From: Thermococci archaeon
Lineage (GTDB): Archaea > Methanobacteriota_B > Thermococci > Thermococcales > Thermococcaceae
Reading direction: 5' to 3'
Assembly: GCA_003663525.1 (NCBI GenBank)
Contig: QMUF01000078.1
Location: 1 to 7,110 of the forward strand
DNA length: 7,110 nucleotides
Shown here: one piece after another, positions 1-6,654 of the stretch
Layout of the letters: each line of letters opens with the position of its first letter
Numbering within the stretch: position 1 is the stretch's first letter
The notes under the pieces: model-generated
Databases searched by the model: none
Told to the model about the DNA's origin: nothing
The model's input: the letters and a program-made list of their open reading frames with translations, nothing else
Position numbers and translations under genes: made by a program

Positions 1-341
1 ATTTTTATGTTATCAAAGGTCTCTGTTATTTCTTCTATCTTTCCATCGTGATTCCCCTTTGTAATAACGGTTTTAAACTCACTAATTTCGGAAAAGAATT
101 CAATTAGGAGCTTCTTAGTGAACGCTTCCAATCCAATGGATTCTTTAACATCTCCTAGAATAATAAGTAAATCGGGATTCTTTGACTTTATAAAATTCGC
201 AAGGGACTTTTCAAACCTTGTCCTGATTCTTAAACCTCTTGAAAGTTCGAATGCTATGTGAAGATCTGCTAATACGAGAGTTTTTCCAAGAGAAGTCTCA
301 AGGTCAAGGGAAAGTTCTTCATAAAGTGGAAAAATCTCCAT
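1..341 (-). CDS. Archaeal calcineurin-like metallophosphoesterase, N-terminal part (runs off the window)
   Basis: The first 113 codons of a minus-strand gene are open from ATG at 341-339 to the window edge. Three metallophosphoesterase (PF00149-type) metal-binding motifs appear in order: DLH at residues 26-28, GDVK at 63-66 and GNHDG at 96-100. The Asp, His and Asn residues would bind a two-metal centre that hydrolyses phosphoester bonds. The short N-terminus before the first motif fits the small archaeal family related to the SbcD phosphatase domain, but without the missing C-terminal metal ligands I cannot say whether the substrate is nucleic acid or nucleotide. It lies 45 bases after eL41 on the same strand with no convincing TATA box between them, so co-transcription is likely. 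The ribosome binding site is weak (GAGTGGT just before the ATG). The family is secure; the physiological role is not. Confidence 0.9.
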   Translation of the reverse strand, partial: MEIFPLYEELSLDLETSLGKTLVLADLHIAFELSRGLRIRTRFEKSLANFIKSKNPDLLIILGDVKESIGLEAFTKKLLIEFFSEISEFKTVITKGNHDGKIEEITETFDNIK

Positions 342-386
342 TGTTACCACTCAAAAAGGGGAAGGTGTAAAGATAAGGAAAGGATA

Positions 387-500
387 TCAAATAAGCCCTC
401 TCTCCTTCTTTCTTTGTCTCTTTAATCTCCTAATTCTCTTTTTTATCCATTTCCATCTCATTCTTCCTTTCTTTTTCCATTTCCTTGGTCTTCTCTTCAT
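387..500 (-). CDS. rpl41e: Large-subunit ribosomal protein eL41 (L41e), 37 residues
   Basis: This minus-strand frame encodes a 37-residue peptide with 22 Lys or Arg residues and three Trp, beginning [12 protein letters not shown] and ending RKKERGLI. The length, the extreme basicity and the single-helix character match archaeal eL41, one of the smallest known ribosomal proteins, which lies at the subunit interface. The start is fixed by a near-perfect ribosome binding site, GAGGTGAT, four bases upstream. Two further in-frame codons, GTG and ATG, lie inside that site and are unlikely starts. A TATA-like promoter lies about 50 bases upstream and predicts a leader of about 24 bases. The gene falls below common length cut-offs and is easily missed. 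The metallophosphoesterase gene follows it. Confidence 0.93.
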
Positions 501-504
501 GATC

Positions 505-512
505 ATCACCTC
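505..512 (-). promoter_or_regulatory. Ribosome binding site of eL41
   Basis: On the minus strand this reads GAGGTGAT, eight contiguous bases complementary to the 3' end of archaeal 16S rRNA. A GATC spacer follows, then the ATG at 500. It decides the start over the in-frame ATG at 506-504, which lies inside the site. Confidence 0.8.
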
Positions 513-544
513 AATAATCGTTCCAGACTAAGCTCACTTTGCTT

Positions 545-560
545 GGTTTTTAAGCTTTTC
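545..560 (-). promoter_or_regulatory. TATA box with purine-rich BRE-like flank for the eL41 unit
   Basis: On the minus strand this reads GAAAAGCTTAAAAACC: an A-rich BRE-like segment followed by a TATA-like CTTAAAAA core (554-547). Transcription would start about 25 bases downstream, near 524, and give a short leader before the eL41 ribosome binding site. The spacing is typical of Thermococcales; the core departs from the ideal TTTATATA. Confidence 0.55.
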
Positions 561-686
561 CATCAAAAGAAATTAGATTGTAGTAAAAACAAAAAGAACA
601 AAACAAGGGGGTTTGAAAGGGATTTTGACTAATCAGATCTTTTTCTTTATTTCAAATATCTACCAGGAATTTAGAGCCGTTATACC

Positions 687-695
687 TTATAAAAA
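687..695 (+). promoter_or_regulatory. TATA box upstream of nitrilase, predicting a long leader
   Basis: TTATAAAAA is the best plus-strand TATA match in the divergent region. It predicts transcription from about 715-720. If it drives the nitrilase, the leader would be nearly 190 bases, which is long for Thermococcales. It may therefore serve an unrecognised short RNA or micro-ORF, with the nitrilase using a closer promoter. Confidence 0.4.
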
Positions 696-728
696 GCTTT
701 GAACTTATGGTTTATTGCCATTGTGATG

Positions 729-752
729 TTTTTAGCAAACTTTTATGCAAAC
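729..752 (+). repeat. Short tandem direct repeat in the nitrilase leader
   Basis: TTTTTAGCAAAC (729-740) is followed directly by TTTTATGCAAAC (741-752), identical at 10 of 12 positions. It lies just after the predicted start site of the 687-695 TATA box, where a regulator could bind. The repeat also falls in frame within an 11-codon micro-ORF (726-761). It may be coincidental in AT-rich DNA. Confidence 0.4.
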
Positions 753-813
753 GAAGAATAATGTAATCTTTGAATTATATTAGAAGCCTTAAAAGATGTG
801 TATTTGGATTCAG

Positions 814-826
814 TGAATTATATTTT
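814..826 (+). promoter_or_regulatory. Alternative TATA-like element closer to nitrilase
   Basis: The sequence TGAATTATATTTT contains a TATA-like core about 80-90 bases before the nitrilase ATG, and would start transcription near 845-850. Its first 11 bases repeat exactly those at 771-781. It gives a more ordinary leader length than the 687-695 box, but the match is weaker. Confidence 0.3.
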
Positions 827-895
827 GAAATGTTGCATTTCAATACGGGAGATAGCTTTCGATAAGTTATTAACCATCCAACCCATACATCCAAT

Positions 896-901
896 GGGGA
901 G
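896..901 (+). promoter_or_regulatory. Ribosome binding site deciding the nitrilase start
   Basis: GGGGAG lies four bases before the ATG at 906. It supports that start over the upstream in-frame ATG codons at 894 and 798, neither of which has a comparable site. Confidence 0.5.
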
Positions 902-905
902 ACAA

Positions 906-1700
906 ATGAAGATCGGGTTTATCCAAATGGAACCGAAGCTTTTGGATCTAAATGCTAATTTAAGCAAAGCTGAAACACTGATAAAAGATGCTGCAAAACA
1001 AAATGCTAAGTTAATTGTATTACCAGAGCTTTTTGACACGGGATATAATTTTGAAACTAAAGAAGAAGTGGAAGAAATAGCTCAGCAAATTCCAGATGGG
1101 GAGACGACCCAATTTCTAATGGACCAAGCAAAAAAGCATGATATGTTTATAGTGGCTGGAACTGCGGAAAAAGATGAAAAAGGGAAACTTTATAATTCTG
1201 CCGTAATAGTAGGCCCAATAGGAGGGGGTTATATAGGGAAGTATCGCAAGGTTCATCTATTTTATAGAGAGAAGCTCTTCTTTGAGCCTGGAGACTTGGG
1301 GTTTCATGTATTTAACATTGGGATTGCTAAAGTTGGAGTAATGATATGTTTTGACTGGATTTTTCCAGAGGCCATGAGAACTCTTGCTCTTAAAGGAGCT
1401 GACATAGTTGCACATCCTGCAAACCTCGTTCTGCCCTACGCACCAAAGGCCATGCCAATAAGGAGTCTTGAAAACAGGGTGTTTAGCATAACCGCAAATA
1501 GAATCGGAGAGGAGAGGGGGTTGAGATTCATAGGAATGAGTCAGATAAACTCGCCAAAAGCAGAGATCCTGCTCAGGGCAAGCGAGAACAAGAAGGAGGT
1601 TGGGGTAGTGGAAATAAACGTGGAGGAAGCAAGGAATAAAAAGCTCAACGAGTTCAATGACCTGTTTAAAGATAGAAGACCTGAATATTATATTTCCTGA
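906..1700 (+). CDS. Nitrilase-superfamily C-N hydrolase (Pyrococcus-type nitrilase)
   Basis: This 264-residue enzyme should hydrolyse a nitrile or amide C-N bond through a cysteine thioester in the cytoplasm. The Glu-Lys-Cys triad is visible: E41 in LPELFDTGYN, K115 in KYRKVHLF and C148 in GVMICFDW; E122 in YREK matches the additional conserved glutamate. From memory, the sequence is very close to the thermostable P. abyssi nitrilase (262 residues), reported to act on small aliphatic dinitriles; a small glycine insertion before GYIGKY distinguishes it. The start at 906 gives the family length and an N-terminus (MKIGFIQMEP) that begins the first beta strand. The helical-repeat gene follows after 18 bases with no terminator, so they are probably co-transcribed. 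The natural substrate is unknown; an amidase or omega-amidase role is the main alternative. Confidence 0.93.
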   Translation: MKIGFIQMEPKLLDLNANLSKAETLIKDAAKQNAKLIVLPELFDTGYNFETKEEVEEIAQQIPDGETTQFLMDQAKKHDMFIVAGTAEKDEKGKLYNSAVIVGPIGGGYIGKYRKVHLFYREKLFFEPGDLGFHVFNIGIAKVGVMICFDWIFPEAMRTLALKGADIVAHPANLVLPYAPKAMPIRSLENRVFSITANRIGEERGLRFIGMSQINSPKAEILLRASENKKEVGVVEINVEEARNKKLNEFNDLFKDRRPEYYIS

Positions 1701-1707
1701 GTCCAAA

Positions 1708-1714
1708 GGGGGTG
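1708..1714 (+). promoter_or_regulatory. Ribosome binding site of the helical-repeat gene
   Basis: GGGGGTG lies four bases before the ATG at 1719, within the 18-base gap after the nitrilase stop. It favours 1719 over the in-frame ATG at 1746. Confidence 0.5.
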
Positions 1715-1718
1715 CAGA

Positions 1719-3455
1719 ATGAGGAGGCTCTTCGAAGATGGTGAGATGGTAAAAGAACATCCTTTACTTGCTCAAGAAATTACTCAGAGAAAAATAGACA
1801 AAGACACTTTAAATAAATTACTAGAGCGAATTAAAGAAGGCGATCCCTCAACAAGAATTAGAGCACTTCGAATATTGAATGAAACGGTTGCTAATGCAGA
1901 TATAGAACAACGAAAGAAATTTTTAGAAGAAGGTTTGGAGATACTACTAGAGAATCTCTTTGATGAAAATCAAAGAATCCAAGAACTAGCCCTGAGAGTG
2001 CTGGAATCACTAATAAAGGGAATATCACTACCAGTTAACGCTTCCTTAAAAATTTTTGAAACAATTAGCATTCCACGCATACTAGAGAATGATTTTGTAT
2101 TCCTACAGCTTGTGAATACATTCAAAGCTTTAAAGTTCATAAAACCCCATCCGTCTATTTTAAACTACCTTACTGAAATGACGCTCTCAAGAGACGATAG
2201 AGTACGAGTCTTAGGAACATGGGGCCTCTGGAGGTTTTTGAATTCTACTAGAAATATCGAATCAACAGAAATTCTGGAAGGGATTTTATCAAAGATCCCC
2301 AGTCTATTAGAGAGTAAGGATGAAACTGTAGTGGAAGTTACACTTGAACTTATCAAAGAGATTGCAACAAGATACCACGATTCTGGTGAGATTATCAAAA
2401 GATCTTTTGCATGGATAAAAGCTATGAAGGAGGCTAGAAAATCCGGCAGCTGGCTTATAAAAAGCGAACTGAAGAAAACTATTAACTACCTCACTGAACT
2501 CATTCGTAATTACTATCGTATAAACATAAACGAGACATTTAAAGTGTTAAAAGAGCTGATTAATGAGGAGAGATATGAAGATGCAATAACTCTAGCAGGA
2601 ATAATAGGCAATGAAGATATTCTCAAATGGGTTTCTCATAAGATAAAAGAAAGGGAGATGGAAAAAGAAAGAGAGATTGAAAGCCTTCCTAGAGTTGTAG
2701 GGGGCCCTAAATATTTCACTACCTCTCCGAATTCAAAGGAGAAAACAATTTATATGCCCCATTTAAGATCTCTAACACTTAGAAAAAAGACTGTTGGAGA
2801 GGATGGAAATGCAAAGAGGACATCTAGTAAATTTGAATCAAACAAAATGAAAAAAGATTTTTCAAACATCATGACAAAATTAAGGAGCAGTGATCGTGCA
2901 GAAATTATAGATGGACTCTGGGAACTTTATGAATTTTCTAATGAGATAAATTCTCAGAATGTGAAGGAGTTTAAACTTTTTGTTCCTGAACTGCTTAGAA
3001 TTTTCTCCTCCACAAATAATGAATGGGTAGTAGATAAAGTTGCAAAAATTCTCGCAAAAATATTAAGTGTCCTTCCAAATTCACAAGAAGATATAGACAA
3101 TATCGCCAAATTCTTGTTTTTAGAAGACAAAGACAGAATGAGAGTTCTAATTTTCTTTAAATATTATCTAAAAAACAAGTGGGATAAGAATGCATGGGAA
3201 TTGATATTAAAACATTTGTCCCGATTACTTACAAAAAAGAAAACTGCAACGTGGGCATTGGGAATCATAGAAACTATTATTGATACTATCCCACCAGAGG
3301 AAACGGGGAGATTATGGGAATTGATGGCGATTTTAGAGGATCTAAAATCCAAAGTGCCAGAAATCGTGGAAAGAAGGATAAATATTCTGATTGAAGAAAT
3401 AAACAAAAAATTAAAAGAGCAAAGAAACATAAGAATTAATGTAAAATCGGAATGA
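1719..3455 (+). CDS. HEAT/ARM-like alpha-helical repeat protein, function unknown
   Basis: This 578-residue protein has no signal peptide, no obvious membrane segment and no catalytic motif that I recognise. Residues about 20-310 and 380-570 are almost entirely amphipathic helices with HEAT/ARM-like spacing (for example STRIRALRILNE at 44-55, NQRIQELALRVLESL at 84-98, DDRVRVLGTWGLWRFL at 159-174). A charged, low-complexity linker (about 308-378) joins the two halves. The architecture suggests a cytoplasmic alpha-solenoid scaffold that binds a protein or nucleic acid. It probably shares a transcript with the nitrilase. Three 60-base lines that I counted have 30-32% G+C, against 40-50% in two lines from alaS and one from the nitrilase. 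Its stop TGA lies inside the C box of the downstream guide RNA and is followed at once by a second TGA. I do not know its function; repeats are assigned by eye. Confidence 0.85.
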   Translation: MRRLFEDGEMVKEHPLLAQEITQRKIDKDTLNKLLERIKEGDPSTRIRALRILNETVANADIEQRKKFLEEGLEILLENLFDENQRIQELALRVLESLIKGISLPVNASLKIFETISIPRILENDFVFLQLVNTFKALKFIKPHPSILNYLTEMTLSRDDRVRVLGTWGLWRFLNSTRNIESTEILEGILSKIPSLLESKDETVVEVTLELIKEIATRYHDSGEIIKRSFAWIKAMKEARKSGSWLIKSELKKTINYLTELIRNYYRININETFKVLKELINEERYEDAITLAGIIGNEDILKWVSHKIKEREMEKEREIESLPRVVGGPKYFTTSPNSKEKTIYMPHLRSLTLRKKTVGEDGNAKRTSSKFESNKMKKDFSNIMTKLRSSDRAEIIDGLWELYEFSNEINSQNVKEFKLFVPELLRIFSSTNNEWVVDKVAKILAKILSVLPNSQEDIDNIAKFLFLEDKDRMRVLIFFKYYLKNKWDKNAWELILKHLSRLLTKKKTATWALGIIETIIDTIPPEETGRLWELMAILEDLKSKVPEIVERRINILIEEINKKLKEQRNIRINVKSE

Positions 3456-3503
3456 TGAGTCTGGAGCCCCCTGAGTGATGAGGAAGTTTCGCGGGGCTGA
3501 CCG
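3448..3503 (+). ncRNA. Dual-guide C/D box sRNA (2'-O-methylation guide)
   Basis: All elements of an archaeal C/D box sRNA occur in order: C box ATGATGA (3452-3458), a 12-base guide (3459-3470), D' box CTGA (3471-3474), a 3-base spacer GTG, a slightly degenerate C' box ATGAGGA (3478-3484), a second 12-base guide (3485-3496) and D box CTGA (3497-3500). CGG (3448-3450) and CCG (3501-3503) can form a short terminal stem. Two guides of exactly 12 bases match the archaeal consensus. Such RNAs assemble with L7Ae, Nop5 and fibrillarin and direct methylation of the target base that pairs with the fifth nucleotide before D or D'. This predicts methylation of G in CCCCGCGAAACU (D guide) and C in GGGGCUCCAGAC (D' guide), probably in rRNA or tRNA; I cannot place them. 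There is no clear dedicated promoter, so it is probably processed from the operon transcript. C' could instead be read as GTGATGA at 3475-3481, giving a 15-base guide. Confidence 0.82.
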
Positions 3504-3505
3504 TA

Positions 3506-3784
3506 ATGATAAAAAGAATGCTTTGTAAGGATCTATATAAGGAGATAGAAAGATTGGAGCGCTCCATTATCGAATTGGAGGAGCAGATCATTGAGTTAAA
3601 GACTCAGCTTAATATGAAAACTGAGGAGGCTACAAGCCTCTATATTGAAAATCAAAACTTAAGACATAAGGTAGAAATGTTGGAAAAGACTCACAAACAG
3701 CTCATTGAGATGCTTAAAAAAATGAAAGTGCCTTTTGTCGTTGTGGATGAGGATGAGTTTGAAGACGTGGAAGTTGGCAAGTAA
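3506..3784 (+). CDS. Small coiled-coil protein with acidic tail, function unknown
   Basis: This 92-residue protein is one long coiled coil from about residue 10 to 73, with Leu, Ile and Met at heptad-like spacing between Glu and Lys. It ends in a short hydrophobic strand (VPFVVV, 75-80) and an acidic tail (DEDEFEDVE, 81-89). It has no membrane segment or catalytic motif. It may form a dimer or adaptor; I do not recognise the family. The ATG at 3506 is two bases past the guide-RNA terminal stem and has no ribosome binding site; the frame is open back only to 3482 and offers no ATG, GTG or TTG start there. The ATG at 3518 is an alternative start. The lack of a site and of a TATA box at the right distance suggests expression from the upstream transcript, perhaps as a leaderless message after guide-RNA processing. 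The gene ends about 40 bases before the alaS promoter. Confidence 0.75.
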   Translation: MIKRMLCKDLYKEIERLERSIIELEEQIIELKTQLNMKTEEATSLYIENQNLRHKVEMLEKTHKQLIEMLKKMKVPFVVVDEDEFEDVEVGK

Positions 3785-3821
3785 TTCTGCATAATTTATG
3801 AAGTCTCCTTCAGACAAAGAC

Positions 3822-3830
3822 TTTTTAATA
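3822..3830 (+). promoter_or_regulatory. TATA box of alaS
   Basis: TTTTTAATA lies about 45 bases before the alaS start codon and predicts transcription from about 3850, with a leader of about 20 bases that contains the GGTGAT site. The A-rich, purine-rich CAAAGA just upstream could serve as the BRE. It gives alaS its own promoter, independent of the coiled-coil gene. Confidence 0.55.
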
Positions 3831-3861
3831 TGAAAAGCAACTTTTAGGTAGACTAAAGGAT

Positions 3862-3867
3862 GGTGAT
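3862..3867 (+). promoter_or_regulatory. Ribosome binding site deciding the alaS start
   Basis: GGTGAT is followed by a GATC spacer and ATG at 3872, the same 13-base GGTGATGATCATG that precedes eL41. The in-frame ATG codons at 3860 and 3866 overlap the site and are unlikely starts; 3878 remains a possible alternative. Confidence 0.65.
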
Positions 3868-3871
3868 GATC

Positions 3872-6595
3872 ATGGACATGAGCACAAGGATGTTCAAAGA
3901 GGAGGGCTGGATAAGAAAGACTTGTAAAGTATGTGGAAAACCTTTCTGGACGGTAGATCCGGATAGAGAGACATGTGGAGATCCTCCATGTGACGAGTAT
4001 GAATTTATAGGTAAACCAGGTATTCCAAGGAAATACACGTTAGAAGAGATGAGAGAAGCTTTTCTAAGTTATTTTGAAAGAAACAATCATGGAAGGGTTA
4101 AAAGATACCCGGTACTCCCAAGATGGAGAGATGATGTTCTTTTAGTGGGTGCTAGTATCATGGATTTCCAGCCTTGGGTCATAAGTGGAGAAGCTGACCC
4201 CCCTGCAAATCCTCTCACAATCTCTCAACCCTCAATAAGGTTTACTGACATTGATAACGTTGGAATTACTGGCAGACACTTCACGATATTCGAGATGATG
4301 GCCCATCATGCATTTAATTATCCAAACACTCCTATATACTGGATGGATGAAACTGTTGAATATGCATATGAATTTTTCACCAAAGATTTGGGAATGAAAG
4401 GTGAGGACATAACCTTTAAAGAAAATCCATGGGCGGGAGGAGGAAATGCAGGTCCAGCTTTTGAAGTTCTTTACAGAGGATTAGAGGTAGCTACATTAGT
4501 TTTCATGCAATACAAATTGGCCCCACCCGATGCAGATCCTTCTCAAATAGTGGAGATTAAGGGAGACAAATATGTTCCAATGGATACAAGAGTTGTTGAT
4601 ACTGGATATGGCCTTGAAAGATTAGTTTGGATGAGCCAGGGGACCCCAACAGCTTATGACGCTGTTCTTGGTTATGTTGTTAAACCTCTGAAGAGAATGG
4701 TTGGAATTGATAAAATAGACGATAGGATTCTTATGGAAAACTCTAGATTGGCTGGAATGTTTGATATAGAAGATAGGGGAGATTTAAGAGTGCTAAGGGA
4801 AACAGTTGCTAAAAATGTAGATATAGCTCCGGATGAGCTAACAAGGCTTGTCAGGCCGTATGAGTTAATCTACGCAATAGCGGATCACACAAAGGCCCTA
4901 ACATTTATGTTAGCTGATGGGGTTATTCCATCAAATGCTAAAGCTGGTTATTTAGCTAGATTACTCATAAGAAAGAGTATAAGACACCTTAGAGAATTAG
5001 GTCTACAGATTCCACTTAGTGAGATAGTAGCAATGCACATAAAGGAACTTCACAAGACATTCCCAGAGTTCAAGGAAATGGAAGATGTTGTCCTTGATAT
5101 GGTAGAGGTGGAGGAAAGGAAATATGCTGACACATTGGACAGGGGTAGTGACCTTGTCAGGAGGGAAATTGAAAGACTTAAGAAGCAGGGAGTTGGAGAG
5201 CTTCCACTGGAGAGGTTAATGCTTTTCTACGAGAGTCATGGTTTAACCCCTGAGATTGTGAAAGAAATAGCTGAAAAAGAGAGCATGACAGTTCACATTC
5301 CGGATAATTTCTATAGTCTCATTGCTAAAGAAGCCGAAAAGGGTAGTAAGGAGGAAGAGGAAAAGAAAATAGTAGATTTTGAGCTTGTTCAAGATTTGCC
5401 AGACACTAGAACTTTGTATTATGAAGAGCCACTCATGAAAGAATTTGACGCTAAAGTGCTTGGAGTAATGGAAAATTGGGTGGTTTTAGATGCAACGGCC
5501 TTTTACCCAGAAGGGGGAGGGCAACCCTGTGACTTAGGAGAGCTGAACGGTGTTGAAGTCTTAGATGTCCAAAAAGTTGGAAAGATAATCCTCCACAAGG
5601 TGAAAGAACCTGAAAAGTTCAAGGAAGGGGGAATTGTCCATGGAAAGATTAACTGGGAGAGAAGAATACAACATATGAGGCACCACACTGGTACTCACGT
5701 CCTTATGGGAGCTCTTGTTAGAGTCCTCGGAAAACATGTCTGGCAGGCAGGTTCCCAATTAAACACTGATTGGGCCAGACTAGACATAGCCCACTATAAA
5801 CGGGTAAGTGAAGAGGAACTTAAGGAGATAGAGCTCTTGGCAAATAGAATTGTGATGGAAGATAGAGAAGTAAAGTGGGAATGGCTACCAAGAACGGAGG
5901 CAGAGCAGAGGTATGGCTTTAGACTCTATCAAGGTGGAGTTGTACCAGGAAGAGTAATTAGAGTGCTTAGCATTAAAGACTGGGATGTCCAAGCCTGTGG
6001 AGGTACACATTTACCAAGAACTGGTTTAATAGGTCCTATAAAAATACTAAGAACTGAGAGAATCCAAGATGGTGTAGAGAGAATAATTTTTGCATGTGGT
6101 GAAGCCGCTATCAAAGAATGGCAAAAAGAGAGGAAGATTATAAGTAAAACGAGTGAGGTCTTTAGAGTACCTTTAGAAAAACTGCCCGAAACTGCGGAGA
6201 GATTCTTTGAAGAATGGAAGCAAGCAAGAAAGGAGGTTGAAAAACTCAACAAGGAGCTTGCAAAGCTTTTGGTTTATGAGCTTGAGAACAGAGTAGAGAA
6301 GATAGGAGAGATAGAGTTCATCGGGACAGTTGTTGAGGGAGACATAAACCATTTAAGGGAAGCGGCTCTGACCCTTAAGAGGCCAAAGAGGGTTGTAGCG
6401 TTAATAAGCGAAGACAGTAAAGCGGTCGTAGTTAGTGTTGGAGATGAAGTTCTTCAAAAAGCAGGAGAGCTAATCAAGATAATTACAAAAGTTGCAGGCG
6501 GAGGCGGTGGAGGTAAGAAAGATCTTGCCCAAGGAAAGATAAAGAACATTCTAAAGGCCAAGGAAGCTCTTGAAGAGCTTAAGAAGGCCCTTTAA
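3872..6595 (+). CDS. alaS: Alanyl-tRNA synthetase, archaeal type
   Basis: This cytoplasmic class II synthetase joins alanine to tRNA-Ala and clears mischarged Ser or Gly. Read from ATG 3872 it has 907 residues, the usual archaeal length. An archaeal N-terminal zinc-type cluster has Cys at 18, 21, 35 and 40. The catalytic core shows motif 2 near 123-143 (RFTDIDNVG...FEMM) and motif 3 near 243-253 ([11 protein letters not shown]). The editing half begins with a barrel carrying GGGQP (548-552), then the zinc site HxxxH (HTGTH, 605-609) and CGGTH (709-713). A helical segment (about 745-800) leads to the C-Ala domain with a GGGGGG run (876-881). All hallmark residues are present and there is no frameshift. 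It has its own TATA box, so it need not depend on the upstream genes. The nuclease-like gene follows closely and may be co-transcribed. Confidence 0.98.
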   Translation: MDMSTRMFKEEGWIRKTCKVCGKPFWTVDPDRETCGDPPCDEYEFIGKPGIPRKYTLEEMREAFLSYFERNNHGRVKRYPVLPRWRDDVLLVGASIMDFQPWVISGEADPPANPLTISQPSIRFTDIDNVGITGRHFTIFEMMAHHAFNYPNTPIYWMDETVEYAYEFFTKDLGMKGEDITFKENPWAGGGNAGPAFEVLYRGLEVATLVFMQYKLAPPDADPSQIVEIKGDKYVPMDTRVVDTGYGLERLVWMSQGTPTAYDAVLGYVVKPLKRMVGIDKIDDRILMENSRLAGMFDIEDRGDLRVLRETVAKNVDIAPDELTRLVRPYELIYAIADHTKALTFMLADGVIPSNAKAGYLARLLIRKSIRHLRELGLQIPLSEIVAMHIKELHKTFPEFKEMEDVVLDMVEVEERKYADTLDRGSDLVRREIERLKKQGVGELPLERLMLFYESHGLTPEIVKEIAEKESMTVHIPDNFYSLIAKEAEKGSKEEEEKKIVDFELVQDLPDTRTLYYEEPLMKEFDAKVLGVMENWVVLDATAFYPEGGGQPCDLGELNGVEVLDVQKVGKIILHKVKEPEKFKEGGIVHGKINWERRIQHMRHHTGTHVLMGALVRVLGKHVWQAGSQLNTDWARLDIAHYKRVSEEELKEIELLANRIVMEDREVKWEWLPRTEAEQRYGFRLYQGGVVPGRVIRVLSIKDWDVQACGGTHLPRTGLIGPIKILRTERIQDGVERIIFACGEAAIKEWQKERKIISKTSEVFRVPLEKLPETAERFFEEWKQARKEVEKLNKELAKLLVYELENRVEKIGEIEFIGTVVEGDINHLREAALTLKRPKRVVALISEDSKAVVVSVGDEVLQKAGELIKIITKVAGGGGGGKKDLAQGKIKNILKAKEALEELKKAL

Positions 6596-6609
6596 TTTTT
6601 CAATTTTTT

Positions 6610-6615
6610 GGAGGG
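6610..6615 (+). promoter_or_regulatory. Strong ribosome binding site without a nearby ATG
   Basis: GGAGGG lies 14 bases after the alaS stop. At normal spacing (six bases) it is followed by ATC (6622), in frame with the next gene, not by ATG, GTG or TTG. The first ATG in this frame (6655) is 39 bases beyond the site. Confidence 0.5.
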
Positions 6616-6654
6616 TTTAAGATCAAAATAAAATCTCTCACTAACGAGATAATT

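Larger units (their letters stand above)
501..905. other. Divergent intergenic region between eL41 and nitrilase
   Basis: This AT-rich stretch of about 405 bases separates two divergent units. The left end carries the eL41 promoter and ribosome binding site. The middle (about 560-680) is A- and T-rich with no gene I can recognise. The right part carries a strong TATA box (687-695), an in-line direct repeat (729-752) and a duplicated TGAATTATATT (771-781 and 814-824). The nitrilase frame stays open upstream to 798, but the extra N-terminus has no family support, so I treat it as non-coding. I found no tRNA or clear guide RNA here. Confidence 0.6.

Noticed and set aside
545..700. AAGCTT palindromes next to both divergent TATA boxes (552-557 and 694-699) as a shared operator
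   Set aside because: A 6-base palindrome in AT-rich DNA is expected by chance and the flanks of the two copies do not match.
726..761. 11-codon micro-ORF as a coding gene
   Set aside because: It is too short to support from sequence alone and lacks a ribosome binding site; it is kept only as part of a leader finding.
798..905. In-frame extension of the nitrilase from ATG 798
   Set aside because: The added 36 residues precede a well-defined family N-terminus (MKIGFIQMEP), contain no recognisable domain, and the ATG at 798 has no ribosome binding site. The start at 906 gives the family length.
1257..1760. Minus-strand open frame of 167 codons
   Set aside because: It lies opposite the conserved nitrilase, spans the gap into the next gene, is rich in Cys, His and Trp in an unlikely mix, and shows no family motif. 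It is a shadow of the plus-strand gene.
3485..3493. D guide pairing with the archaeal 16S segment around GCGCGAAACC
   Set aside because: From memory the central GCGAAAC would pair, but the G-run next to the D box would not, and pairing near the D box is normally needed. I left the target unassigned.
3863..3869. GTGATGA resembling a C box
   Set aside because: It is explained by the alaS ribosome binding site and start region; no D box CTGA, guide spacing or terminal stem follows.
5929..6252. Minus-strand open frame of 107 codons within alaS
   Set aside because: It is wholly antisense to the conserved editing and C-terminal parts of alanyl-tRNA synthetase and shows no recognisable motif.
6596..6609. 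T-rich stretch after alaS as a terminator
   Set aside because: The T-runs are short and broken, and a strong ribosome binding site starts immediately after, so read-through into the next gene seems more likely.
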